Below, piece by piece: positions 53,342-61,492 of a stretch of DNA of 64,000 nt (position 1 is its first letter; each line of letters starts with the position of its first letter). The stretch lies in the NCBI RefSeq assembly GCF_002975405.1, contig NZ_PCPS01000002.1, positions 434,001-498,000 on the forward strand, written 5' to 3'. The notes beneath the pieces are model-generated. The model worked only from the letters and a program-made list of their open reading frames with translations. It had not been told where the DNA came from and made no database searches. The translations under genes were made by a program, and so were the position numbers. This DNA is from Arthrobacter sp. MYb229 (GTDB lineage: Bacteria > Actinomycetota > Actinomycetes > Actinomycetales > Micrococcaceae).

Positions 53342-54850
53342 TTAGGATGCCGATGAAATCGAGGGCAGCCAGGTCGTTAGTTCAGGCCAGAAAATCATGA
53401 TGATGATAAAGCCGAGGGCAAATGGCAGGAACCAGAGGATCGAGGTGAATACATCGGTGAGAGAGACCTTGACTCCCTGGTTGACTTCTCGGCGCTTAAG
53501 GAGGTTGTAGCAAATGTAGGCCAAGACTCCCACCGGGGGCGTGATCATGCCGACCTCGCCCAGAATGATGATGAAGACGCCGAACCACATCAGGCCGATA
53601 TCGTAGGATTCCAAAACCGGCAACAGCAGGGGGATGGTCAGCAGCATCATTGACATGGTGTCGAAGAACATGCCCATGAAGATGTAGAGCACGACCAAGG
53701 CCATTAGGAACCAGAAGCGTGACAGCCCCAGTTCCGCGATGAAGTCGGTGATGTCTCCGGCGATGCCGGTCACGGCCAGCACCCGGGTAAGCATTTCGGC
53801 GCCGATCAGCAGCAGGAAGATCGATGCCGTCGCTTTGGCGGCACCGGTCAGCGATGCGGAAATCTGGCGCAGGGGCTTATTCTTGCGGGTGTAGAACAGG
53901 GTGATCAGCAGCGAGGCGAAGGCCGCGGCCGCACCGGCTTCGGTGGGAGTGAAGTAGCCGGTGAACAAGCCGCCGAAAAGCACGAGCATGATCAGTGGCA
54001 GTCCCCAAAGCCCGCCCAGTGACTTCAATCGGTCGCTCCACGTGACACTGAACGCAGCTGCTGCTTTCTGCTGATTTCCGCGCCCGAACATCTGCGGGAA
54101 GATCAGGGCCATGGTGAAGTAGATGAGTGCGAACATGACGGCTAGGCCGATACCGGGAACCACTCCGGCCAGGAGCTGCGGACCGACTGGTACGGATACG
54201 ATTCCGGCATATACCACCATCATGATGCTCGGTGGGATGAGCTGCCCGCTCAATCCGCCGGTGAGCACGGCTCCGACTGCCACACGGCGGTCATAGCCGA
54301 CCTTGAGCATTTCCGGGATGCCGGCGCGGCCCAGGGCGTAGGTCATGCCAATTGACGAGCCGCTCACCGAAGCCAAGCCTGCGCCCGCAGCCGTAGTTCC
54401 GATGGCAAGTCCTCCTGGAAGCCATCCGAACCATTGGTGGGTTGCCTGGTAAAGGCGCTGGGTCAATCCTGCTTGGGTTAGCAGCAATCCCATCCAGATG
54501 AACATCGGAAGGACGGACATCGACCAGCCGCTGGAAGCGGTATAGGGGGCGGTCGACAGAACACTGATTGCGGCATCTGCACCGCTTACGTAAATCAGGC
54601 CCAGGACGCTGGCAATGGATAACGCGAAGCCGACTGCGATGCCGGCCAGCATCAGCGCTACCATGAGGGCGATGGTCCACAGCCCCGCTGCCGAGGCGGA
54701 GCTGCTGGTGAACAGCCCGATGGCGCACGCAATGTTGACCGCTACGAGAATCCAGAATCGAAGAGGTGTCCCCTTCAATTTGGTTCCGGCTGGTGTTCCT
54801 TGCGGGCTCGATTCGGTTTTGGAGGGGGCAATCAAGGGTGTCTCAATCAT
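53342..54850 (-). CDS. TRAP transporter large permease (DctM type)
   Basis: This 502-residue membrane protein has 12 or more hydrophobic segments. Characteristic segments are LPMFIWMGLLLTQAGLTQRL, GTTAAGAGLASVSGSSIGMT, LTGGLSGQLIPPSIMMVVYA (the IPPSI motif), GYFTPTEAGAAAAFASLLIT and GMITPPVGVLAYICYNLLKR. It forms the sodium-coupled channel for a C4-dicarboxylate-like or other organic acid. An N-terminal extra helix is present. It follows the small permease gene by 19 bases. Confidence 0.9.
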   Translation of the reverse strand: MIETPLIAPSKTESSPQGTPAGTKLKGTPLRFWILVAVNIACAIGLFTSSSASAAGLWTIALMVALMLAGIAVGFALSIASVLGLIYVSGADAAISVLSTAPYTASSGWSMSVLPMFIWMGLLLTQAGLTQRLYQATHQWFGWLPGGLAIGTTAAGAGLASVSGSSIGMTYALGRAGIPEMLKVGYDRRVAVGAVLTGGLSGQLIPPSIMMVVYAGIVSVPVGPQLLAGVVPGIGLAVMFALIYFTMALIFPQMFGRGNQQKAAAAFSVTWSDRLKSLGGLWGLPLIMLVLFGGLFTGYFTPTEAGAAAAFASLLITLFYTRKNKPLRQISASLTGAAKATASIFLLLIGAEMLTRVLAVTGIAGDITDFIAELGLSRFWFLMALVVLYIFMGMFFDTMSMMLLTIPLLLPVLESYDIGLMWFGVFIIILGEVGMITPPVGVLAYICYNLLKRREVNQGVKVSLTDVFTSILWFLPFALGFIIIMIFWPELTTWLPSISSAS

Positions 54851-54869
54851 TGTGGGTACCTACCTAGAA

Positions 54870-55394
54870 TCAAGCTGCTACGTCAGCGGTCGGTTTGCCG
54901 GTGCCGGTGTTGAGGTCATGCTCTGGCCTCTTGAACCCGAGCCAAGCATCGATTGCCAGAACGAAAGCTGTAAGCGTGAAGCCCAGCGGGACAAAATAGT
55001 ACGCTGGCCATATTGGGATCGAGGTGATGCCGCCGGTCGCCTGGACTGCGGTCTTTGCCAGGGCCTCCGCTAAGCCATACCAGGCCAGAAGGGCGGACAT
55101 CACTGCGCCGGCCAGGCAGCCGAAAAGCCGAATCCAGGCCAAGCTGCGGTTGCTCAAGTTCTCGACGATCAGTGCTACGTTGATATGTTCCTTCCACACT
55201 TGTGCGCCGGGGATGGCCAGCAGCACCAGGGCGGGGAGGAGCCAGTTGGCCGCAACCTCGTTCGCCCCGTAGATCGGTGTTTGGAACCAGGTGCGGCCAA
55301 GCGCGTTGGCCAGGCTCAGGAGCATCATGGTCAGCAGGGCGAGACCGGCAAGGCCTGAGATGATCCGTTCGAGGATTTTGGTGAGTTTAAGCAT
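54870..55394 (-). CDS. TRAP transporter small permease (DctQ type)
   Basis: This 174-residue protein has four hydrophobic helices and the DctQ pattern: LANALGRTWFQTPIYGANEV, ANWLLPALVLLAIPGAQVWK and EHINVALIVENLSNR. It pairs with the large permease downstream. ATG 55394 is chosen over GTG 55406 because GTGGAG lies 7 bases upstream. It follows an SDR gene by 68 bases. Confidence 0.85.
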   Translation of the reverse strand: MLKLTKILERIISGLAGLALLTMMLLSLANALGRTWFQTPIYGANEVAANWLLPALVLLAIPGAQVWKEHINVALIVENLSNRSLAWIRLFGCLAGAVMSALLAWYGLAEALAKTAVQATGGITSIPIWPAYYFVPLGFTLTAFVLAIDAWLGFKRPEHDLNTGTGKPTADVAA

Positions 55395-55462
55395 GGGATG
55401 CTCCACTTCTTGTTGTCTCTACGGTGAGAGCAGTCAGCAGCGTGTGGTGGTGGGTCATGGAA

Positions 55463-56236
55463 TCAGCGGACAAAAGGCGTCGTGGACGCGAAGCCGCCGC
55501 GAATGCCGCCATCCAGGCGAATCACTTCCGCGTTGAGGTACTTGTTCTGGTAGATCTGCATGGCCAATTGCGCAAATTCGTGCGGGAACCCCACGCGCGG
55601 AGGGAACGGAACGTGTCGTTCCAACTTCGGGGTATCCGCCAGAATCGGCGTGTCGAAAAGTCCAGGAGCAATTGTCGCCACTCGAATGGAGAGCTCGGAC
55701 AGCTCGCGGGCCAGCGGAAGTGTCATCCCTGCGATCCCTGCTTTTGATGCCGAATAAGCCGATTGCCCTGCTTTGCCATCGAGCGCGGCACCCGACGAGG
55801 TGAGTACGATCGCACCGTTCTCGTGCGGGTCTGCGTTCCGGGACATCAGTCCCGCTCCGTGGCGAACGACCGAAAATGTACCCAGCAAGTTGGTGCGGAG
55901 CACATTCTCGATCGTTTCAAAATTATCCAAAGGAGTCCTGGATCCAGTGTCAACTAGGTATCCCGGGTTCCGCGGTCCGAAAGCGGTGATGCCTGCGCAG
56001 TGAACGATGCAACGGAGCTCGACCCCGTCCGCTGCCACCGTGTCGAAGGCGCTGCGGACTTCGGCGTCATCGCCGACATTGACCTTGTGGTAGGTGATGC
56101 CCGTAGCCGGATTTTCGGCGTTGGGCTTGATGTCAAAGACATGTACCGCCCATCCGTTTTCGGCGAAGAGCTTGGCTGAGGCGGCACCTAGGCCACTTAG
56201 CCCACCGGTGACTACCACCGCGCGTTGAGCAGGCAT
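55463..56236 (-). CDS. SDR, 3-hydroxyacyl-CoA/2-methyl-hydroxybutyryl-CoA dehydrogenase-like
   Basis: This 257-residue SDR has VVVTGGLSGLGAASAKLFAE, an HCAG in place of NNAG, the catalytic serine in LTSSGAALDGKAG and YSASKAGIAG. The pattern ENVLRTNLLGTFSVVRHGAG and the C-terminal PFPPRVGFPHEFAQLAMQIY resemble the mitochondrial HSD10-like group that oxidises 3-hydroxyacyl-CoA and cyclic alcohols or steroids. It is between a second SDR and the TRAP permease genes on the minus strand. Substrate is inferred only from context. Confidence 0.75.
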   Translation of the reverse strand: MPAQRAVVVTGGLSGLGAASAKLFAENGWAVHVFDIKPNAENPATGITYHKVNVGDDAEVRSAFDTVAADGVELRCIVHCAGITAFGPRNPGYLVDTGSRTPLDNFETIENVLRTNLLGTFSVVRHGAGLMSRNADPHENGAIVLTSSGAALDGKAGQSAYSASKAGIAGMTLPLARELSELSIRVATIAPGLFDTPILADTPKLERHVPFPPRVGFPHEFAQLAMQIYQNKYLNAEVIRLDGGIRGGFASTTPFVR

Positions 56237-56388
56237 AGCAATCCTTCAGGACTAGTGCATGCCCATGCTTCGCGTGGTGTGAATATAGACATGTATGTTC
56301 GACATTGTGATTTGAACCACGATACATGCGACCGGGATCCGTGTCACCCCTTTTGGAAATGTGACGCAAATCAATTTCCCCGGTGGTC
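56237..56388. promoter_or_regulatory. Intergenic region with spaced palindrome between two SDR genes
   Basis: CATGTAT (56290-56296) and ATACATG (56322-56328) are inverted 7-base arms. ATTGTGATT (56304-56312) lies between them and recurs, behind TATGT, at 57438-57446 upstream of the LLM gene. A second promoter or a shared operator for the SDR-TRAP transcript is likely here. Confidence 0.45.
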
Positions 56389-57174
56389 CTAGTTGAAGGG
56401 CCGCAGGTTATTTCCAGCGGTTTCCCCGCCGTCAATGGAAATGCTGGCACCGCTGACAAAGCGCGACTCATCGCTGAGCAGGTAGATAACCAGCGGGCTC
56501 ACCTCGTTGGTCTCGGCTGCGCGGCCAACTGGAATTTGCCCGAAGCCTCGTTTGAGGCCAGCTGTCATGGGCGTATTCACCGACCCCGGGTGAATCGAGT
56601 TCACCCGGATGCCCATGTCGCCTAGATCCAGCGCGGAAGTTTTCGTCAGCCCCTGCACGCCCCATTTGGAAGCGGAATACGATGCCCGATTCTTGAAGCC
56701 GGTCAGTCCGGCAATCGAGGAAACGTTCACAATCGAACTCGTGGCATGCTCCTTCAGTGCGGGCACGGCGGCTTTCATCCCGTAGAAGTTGCCCGTGAGG
56801 TTGATGTCGATGGTCCGCTTCCAATCTTCGAGGGTCGCCTCCTCCACCGAGCCCCTGGAGCCAATTCCGGCATTATTGACCAGTCCGTGCAATGCGCCGA
56901 AGTGGACTCTGGCACCTTCGACGGCTCGCAGCCAGTCGTCGAAGACGGTGACATCCAGTTCGGCATAGCGAGCGACCGTTTCGCCGTGGGCGTCGTTCAG
57001 CTCCTCGGCCAAGGCGCGGCCGGCTTCATGGGCGATGTCTCCGATCACGACGCGGCCTCCTTCGTGGCAGATGGACCGGGCGTGCTCGGCGCCCATTCCG
57101 CTGGCTGCCCCGGAGATCAGGATGACTTTTCCGGCGAGTCGCCCCGGGGTTGATTGCCTGTGTTGCTTTGCCAT
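56389..57174 (-). CDS. SDR, 3-alpha(20-beta)-hydroxysteroid/cyclic alcohol dehydrogenase-like
   Basis: This 261-residue SDR has VILISGAASGMGAEHARSIC, NNAG, SSIAGLTG and YSASKWGVQGLTKTSALDLG. The SGAASGMG motif and the C-terminal IHPGSVNTPMT and ISIDGGETAGN resemble actinobacterial 3-alpha(20-beta)-hydroxysteroid and monoterpene/cyclic alcohol dehydrogenases. It would convert a secondary alcohol to a ketone. It is the first gene of the minus-strand group and diverges from the LLM monooxygenase operon. Confidence 0.78.
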   Translation of the reverse strand: MAKQHRQSTPGRLAGKVILISGAASGMGAEHARSICHEGGRVVIGDIAHEAGRALAEELNDAHGETVARYAELDVTVFDDWLRAVEGARVHFGALHGLVNNAGIGSRGSVEEATLEDWKRTIDINLTGNFYGMKAAVPALKEHATSSIVNVSSIAGLTGFKNRASYSASKWGVQGLTKTSALDLGDMGIRVNSIHPGSVNTPMTAGLKRGFGQIPVGRAAETNEVSPLVIYLLSDESRFVSGASISIDGGETAGNNLRPFN

Positions 57175-57514
57175 GATGGCTCCTAATTTGGTGGTAGTTG
57201 ATATTTGCGGGACCGGCGTGGCGGCCTGCCGTCTTCGATGGTTCGATGTTGCCGTTCGAGCTATGAGTCTGGTTCGAGTCCGCTGGAACTCCGAAGATGT
57301 TACGCGTTCGTTCCCGGGACTAATTTTTCTATAAAGACAGTTTGACTTGGACTTTTTCCTGAACCTTTCCTGCTGTCATGACGCGGGGCGAGCTGTTTGC
57401 GGACATCTTGAACTAAATTCTAGACGAACGTGTATGTATTGTGATTCAATGAACATATTCCGCAAAACAAATGATCCCCGTCACAGTTGATGGGCACCGG
57501 TTATGGAGGCCACG
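57175..57514. promoter_or_regulatory. Divergent promoter region of the catabolic operons
   Basis: The 340 bases between the divergent SDR and LLM genes hold no gene. TGTATGT (57431-57437) joined to ATTGTGATT (57438-57446) repeats a motif from the 56237-56388 gap and may be a regulator site. The A/T-rich stretch at 57452-57475 is a plausible promoter for the plus-strand operon. Confidence 0.45.
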
Positions 57515-58600
57515 ATGAGCCAGGACAATCTGCACTTCGGTATTTTCTGCCTGACAAATGTTCCCGAGTGGAGCACCGAACGCGAAGCAGTCCACAAGGG
57601 CATCGAACAGATCAACCTCGCCGACAAGCTGGGCTTCGAGGAAGCTTGGGTAGCCGAGCACAACGCCCGCCGCTACGGAATCATCTCTTCCGCGCAGATG
57701 ATGCTCGCAACCGTGGCAGGCACAACGAAGAATATCCGCTTGGGCTCGGGTGTGACCCGTTTGCCGATGAACCACCCGCTGAAGACCGCAGAGGACTTCT
57801 CGCTGCTGGACGTCATCAGCGACGGCCGCCTGAACTTCGGCATCGGCAAGGCCTATGACCTGCTGGAATTCCAGGCCTACGACATCGACCCGGAAGAACG
57901 CGATGAGCGTTACCAGGAGTCCTTCGAAATCATCATGCAGGGCTGGAAAGACGGAAAGATCAACTACCAGGGCAAGCATTTCCAGGTCCCTGGCCGAGGC
58001 AACCAGACCGAAGAGATCCAGTTGATGCCGCGTCCGATCCAGGAACCGCATCCACCGGTGTACATCATGGTCTCGCAGACCGAGGAGTCGCTGCGCTACG
58101 CCGCCCGCGAAGGCTTTGCCTTCGTGCTGGGGCAGATGCCTACCTGGGAGCACATGGCCCATCTGGTCAATGTCTACCGCGAAGAGGCCCGCGCCGCCGG
58201 ATACAGCTACGACGCCATCGACGCGAATATCGCCCGCTCCTCGCAGCTCAAGGCCATCCACGTATCCGAGGACCGCGCCACCGCCGCCAAGGAATACGAA
58301 GAAGGCCTGATGTGGTACCTGAGCATCCTCAGCAACCGCGCCAAGGTCGGCCTGGGCCTGACCGAGCTCAGCTTCGATGACTACGTCGAGAAGGGCGCCA
58401 TCCTGCTTGGCTCCTCGGATGACGTTGCGCAGCAGCTGGAAGACTACAAGAAGGTCACCGGCATCGGCGGCCTCGTCGGCTGGTTCGACGCCGGAAGCCA
58501 GCCGCAGGAGCAGGTCCTGCGCTCGATGACCAAGTTCGCCACTGAGGTCCGCCCCCAGCTGACCTCCCGCGATTCAACCGTTGAAACCGCACGGGCCTAA
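57515..58600 (+). CDS. LLM-class flavin-dependent monooxygenase
   Basis: This 361-residue protein has the luciferase-like TIM barrel: NLADKLGFEEAWVAEHNARR, TKNIRLGSGVTRLPMNHPLK, DVISDGRLNFGIGKAYD and PHPPVYIMVSQTEESLRYAA. Members take reduced FMN from a separate flavin reductase and insert oxygen into aldehydes, sulfonates or ketones; type II Baeyer-Villiger enzymes such as diketocamphane monooxygenase belong here. A flavin reductase gene begins at 63887. ATG 57515 is preferred over 57503 because GGAGG then lies 6 bases upstream. It opens a plus-strand operon. Confidence 0.85.
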   Translation: MSQDNLHFGIFCLTNVPEWSTEREAVHKGIEQINLADKLGFEEAWVAEHNARRYGIISSAQMMLATVAGTTKNIRLGSGVTRLPMNHPLKTAEDFSLLDVISDGRLNFGIGKAYDLLEFQAYDIDPEERDERYQESFEIIMQGWKDGKINYQGKHFQVPGRGNQTEEIQLMPRPIQEPHPPVYIMVSQTEESLRYAAREGFAFVLGQMPTWEHMAHLVNVYREEARAAGYSYDAIDANIARSSQLKAIHVSEDRATAAKEYEEGLMWYLSILSNRAKVGLGLTELSFDDYVEKGAILLGSSDDVAQQLEDYKKVTGIGGLVGWFDAGSQPQEQVLRSMTKFATEVRPQLTSRDSTVETARA

Positions 58601-58610
58601 GGACAACACC

Positions 58611-59861
58611 ATGACGACCATGACTGCAGACCCGCGCGTGGGTCCGAGCGAGTACAAAGAAATTATCGATGCGCTCATCGAGTTCATCGAAAAGGCCGTT
58701 GTGCCCATCGAGCAGGAGCACGCGGAATTCCTCAAGGACGAAGTCAACATCTTCGACTCGCGCGGCTTGATGACCGAGAAGTACAAGCAGATCAACCAGC
58801 AGGTGCGCGAGCTGTCCGCCGAAGCGGGCTTCTACACGCTCTACAGCGCCGAGTCCCTCGGCGGCGCGGAGCTTCCGGCCGCGGCCATCGTGGAAATCCA
58901 GGAGGCCCTGCACCACCGCTACGGACCGGAGCGTTCGCTGATCCACGAATCGGTGATCCCCTCCCCGTTCACCAACGGCCTGAGCCCGCTGCTCCTGCAG
59001 CTGCAGGAAGATGTCCTGGCACCGCGCATCGACGCGATCCGTGCCGGAACCTCGACCCTGTGCTTCGCGTTGTCCGAGCCGGATGCCGGATCCGACGTCT
59101 ACAACCTGAAGACCCGCGCTATCGCGGTGGATGGCGGCTGGGTGATCAACGGCCAGAAGCAATGGATCTCCAATGCGGCCCACGCCAAGCACGCCTTCGT
59201 CTTCGCGGTCACCGACCCGGAGGCGGTGGCCAGCCGCAGCGGCGGGATCACCTGCTTCTTCGTGGACACCGATTCCGCCGGGTTCTCGGTGGATGCCGGC
59301 ATCCCGATCATGGGCAAGCGCGGTTCGAACGCCACGATCCTTTCCTTCACCGATTTGAAGGTCACCCCGGAGCAGATCATCGGCGAGGAAGGCAAGGGGC
59401 TGAACCTGGCCATGGGCGGCATCAGCCGCGGACGCGTGACCATGTCCGCCACCTGCATCGGTGTCGCCCAATGGGCGCTGGACCAGGCCCTGGAATACTC
59501 CAAGACCCGCAAGACCTTCGGCAAGACCATCGGCCAGCACCAGATGATCCAGTCCAAGCTGGCCGAGATCGCCCGCGACATCTACCTGTGCAAATCGGCC
59601 GTGCAGCGCACCGCCGCCTTGCTGGACGCCGGGTTCCCGGCGATCAAGGAAACCTCCATCATCAAGTTCTCCTGCACCGAGATGCTCAGCCGCGTCGTGG
59701 ATGAGGTTATGCAGATCCATGGCGGCCTGGGGCTGACCAACGAACTGGGCCTGGAAGGCGCCTACCGCTTCGCCCGCACCTTGCGCATTCCGGATGGAAC
59801 CAGCGAGATCCAGCGCCGCACGGTGGCCAAGCGGCTATTGGCAGGAGATACCAAGCTGTGA
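58611..59861 (+). CDS. Acyl-CoA dehydrogenase
   Basis: This 416-residue flavoprotein has the acyl-CoA dehydrogenase order: LCFALSEPDAGSDVYNLKTR, WVINGQKQWISNAAHAKHAF, ATCIGVAQWALDQALEYSKT, RKTFGKTIGQHQMIQSKLAE and QIHGGLGLTNELGLEGAYRF, ending ARTLRIPDGTSEIQRRTVAK. The usual catalytic glutamate position (YRxxRxxxIxxGTxEI region or helix G) is not clear here. LIEFIEKAVVPIEQEHAEFL is the N-terminal helix. It lies 10 bases after the LLM gene and overlaps the crotonase gene by 4 bases. Substrate is unknown, probably a branched or cyclic acyl-CoA. Confidence 0.85.
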   Translation: MTTMTADPRVGPSEYKEIIDALIEFIEKAVVPIEQEHAEFLKDEVNIFDSRGLMTEKYKQINQQVRELSAEAGFYTLYSAESLGGAELPAAAIVEIQEALHHRYGPERSLIHESVIPSPFTNGLSPLLLQLQEDVLAPRIDAIRAGTSTLCFALSEPDAGSDVYNLKTRAIAVDGGWVINGQKQWISNAAHAKHAFVFAVTDPEAVASRSGGITCFFVDTDSAGFSVDAGIPIMGKRGSNATILSFTDLKVTPEQIIGEEGKGLNLAMGGISRGRVTMSATCIGVAQWALDQALEYSKTRKTFGKTIGQHQMIQSKLAEIARDIYLCKSAVQRTAALLDAGFPAIKETSIIKFSCTEMLSRVVDEVMQIHGGLGLTNELGLEGAYRFARTLRIPDGTSEIQRRTVAKRLLAGDTKL

Positions 59862-60646
59862 GTGCTGTGCGAACCAGTCTGGTATCCGTCAGCACCGAGC
59901 AAGGGGTCCGCACGGTGGTCCTCGACCGCGCCGAAGCGCGCAATGCGCTGAGCCCGGATCTGCGCGAGGACCTGCGTCAGGCGCTGCTTGAAGCCAACGA
60001 TGACCAGGACGTGCGCGCCATCGTGATCACCGGGGCGGGGGAGAACTTCTGCGCCGGCGGAGACGTGAAGCGCATGGGCAAGAACACCCCGAGCAACGGC
60101 GCCGCACGCATTTCGCTGGGGCGCGAACTGGTGGAGCTGATCCGCAACCTGAAGAAGCCGACCATCGCCGCGGTCCAAGGCCACGCGGTGGGTGCCGGGT
60201 TCGGACTGGCGCTGGCCACCGACATCATCCTCGCTTCGGAGACCGCCAAATTCCAGTTCGGATTCATCAAGCGCGGACTCGCGCCCGACAGCGCGGTGCC
60301 ATTCCTGCTGTCCCAGCAGATCGGCAACCGCAGAACCCTGCACTACGCGATGACCGGCGAAGTGATCAGCGGCGAGCAGGCCGCAGACCTGGGAATCGCT
60401 TCGAAGGTGATCGGCAACGGCAATTTCTCCGAAGAGGTGGCGGCGTTCGCCAAGAATTTGGCGGACGGTCCCACCGCAGCCTATTTCGCTACCCGCAAGG
60501 TCGTGCAGGCCTCGCACAACATGACCCTGGCCCAGGCCTGGGAATTCGAGTCCTTCGCCTCGGCGGTCACCTCGACCACCGGCGATCACAAGAACTCGGT
60601 TGCCGCGTTCAAAGCCAAATCCAGCTATGAGTTCCAAGGAGAGTAA
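59858..60646 (+). CDS. Crotonase-superfamily protein, isomerase-like
   Basis: This 262-residue crotonase-fold protein has AGGDVKRMG and HAVGAGFGLALATDIILASE, but the first catalytic glutamate of hydratases (GGxxE) is replaced (GAGFG). The second position reads FIKRGLAPDSAVPFLL, with aspartate-serine as in PaaG-type ring-opening isomerases and enoyl-CoA isomerases. It is thus more likely an isomerase or other crotonase activity than a hydratase. The GTG start overlaps the acyl-CoA dehydrogenase stop by 4 bases; the next crotonase gene starts 5 bases after it. Confidence 0.8.
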   Translation: MSAVRTSLVSVSTEQGVRTVVLDRAEARNALSPDLREDLRQALLEANDDQDVRAIVITGAGENFCAGGDVKRMGKNTPSNGAARISLGRELVELIRNLKKPTIAAVQGHAVGAGFGLALATDIILASETAKFQFGFIKRGLAPDSAVPFLLSQQIGNRRTLHYAMTGEVISGEQAADLGIASKVIGNGNFSEEVAAFAKNLADGPTAAYFATRKVVQASHNMTLAQAWEFESFASAVTSTTGDHKNSVAAFKAKSSYEFQGE

Positions 60647-60651
60647 GACAG

Positions 60652-61464
60652 ATGACTGAAGTAATTTCCGATACCCAGGTCGTGCTGGTTGAGCGCGATG
60701 TCGAGAAGAAAACCGCGATCCTCTCCCTGAACCGCCCGGAGAAGATCAACGCCTTCAACAACGCGCTGCTCGAAGGGCTCATGTCCGCGCTGTCGGAATT
60801 GGCGGATGATGACGAGATCTCGGTGGTGATCCTGCGCGGCAGCGGGAAGAACTTCAGCGCCGGGTACGATGTGGTCTCCGGATACGGTTCGAAGACGGCC
60901 TATGAGGACTGGCGCAATCTCCAGGAGAAAATCGACCTGTGGGAACGCGTCTACCGTTTCCCCAAGCCGCTGATTGCAGCTATCGAAGGGCACTGCCTGG
61001 GCGGAGCGACCATGCTGGTCTCCTGCAGCGATCTGGTGATCGCCTCCGAGACCGCGAACATCGGATGGCCATCGATTCCATTGGGCGGCGGGCTGCTCTC
61101 TCCGGTATCGCTGTGGCATATCGGCATGCGCAAGGCCAAGGAATTGTCCTTTATCGCGGGCAATTCAATGAGCGGCATCGAAGCCGCGGAGCTGGGCTGG
61201 GCCAACAAGGCCGTGCCGGAAGGAACCGCGCTGGAAAGCGCAAAGACCATGGCCGGCCGCGTGGCCAAGACCCCCTTGGATTTGCTCTACCTGAAGAAGC
61301 AGGCCTTGAACAAGGTGTACGACCGCCAGGGCTTCGTGGAATCACTGCGCGCAGGTGCGGAATGGGATGCCATTTCGCATACGGCCGACTCGATCGGCGA
61401 GGTGAAGGCGCTGATGAAGGACAAGGGCCTCAAGGGAGCAATCAAGCACTTCAGCCAGTCCTAG
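60652..61464 (+). CDS. Crotonase-superfamily protein without the hydratase glutamates
   Basis: This 270-residue crotonase-fold protein has LSLNRPEKINAFNNALLEGL, GKNFSAGYDVVSGYG and GHCLGGATMLVSCSDLVIAS. Threonine replaces the first catalytic glutamate (GGATM), and IGWPSIPLGGGLLSPVSLWH replaces the PExxxGxxPGxGGTQRL segment, with serine at the second. It therefore cannot use standard hydratase chemistry. Members of this superfamily with other residues act as C-C hydrolases, decarboxylases or dehalogenases. GGAGAG lies upstream. It is followed after 28 bases by a TRAP binding protein gene. Confidence 0.78.
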   Translation: MTEVISDTQVVLVERDVEKKTAILSLNRPEKINAFNNALLEGLMSALSELADDDEISVVILRGSGKNFSAGYDVVSGYGSKTAYEDWRNLQEKIDLWERVYRFPKPLIAAIEGHCLGGATMLVSCSDLVIASETANIGWPSIPLGGGLLSPVSLWHIGMRKAKELSFIAGNSMSGIEAAELGWANKAVPEGTALESAKTMAGRVAKTPLDLLYLKKQALNKVYDRQGFVESLRAGAEWDAISHTADSIGEVKALMKDKGLKGAIKHFSQS

Positions 61465-61492
61465 AACTCAACGATCGGATTAGGGAAAAACA

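Noticed and set aside
58455-59720. 421-codon open frame antisense to the acyl-CoA dehydrogenase
   Set aside because: Its translation is rich in Gly, Ala, Arg and His, has no family motif, and lies opposite a gene with clear motifs. High GC at third positions creates such frames.
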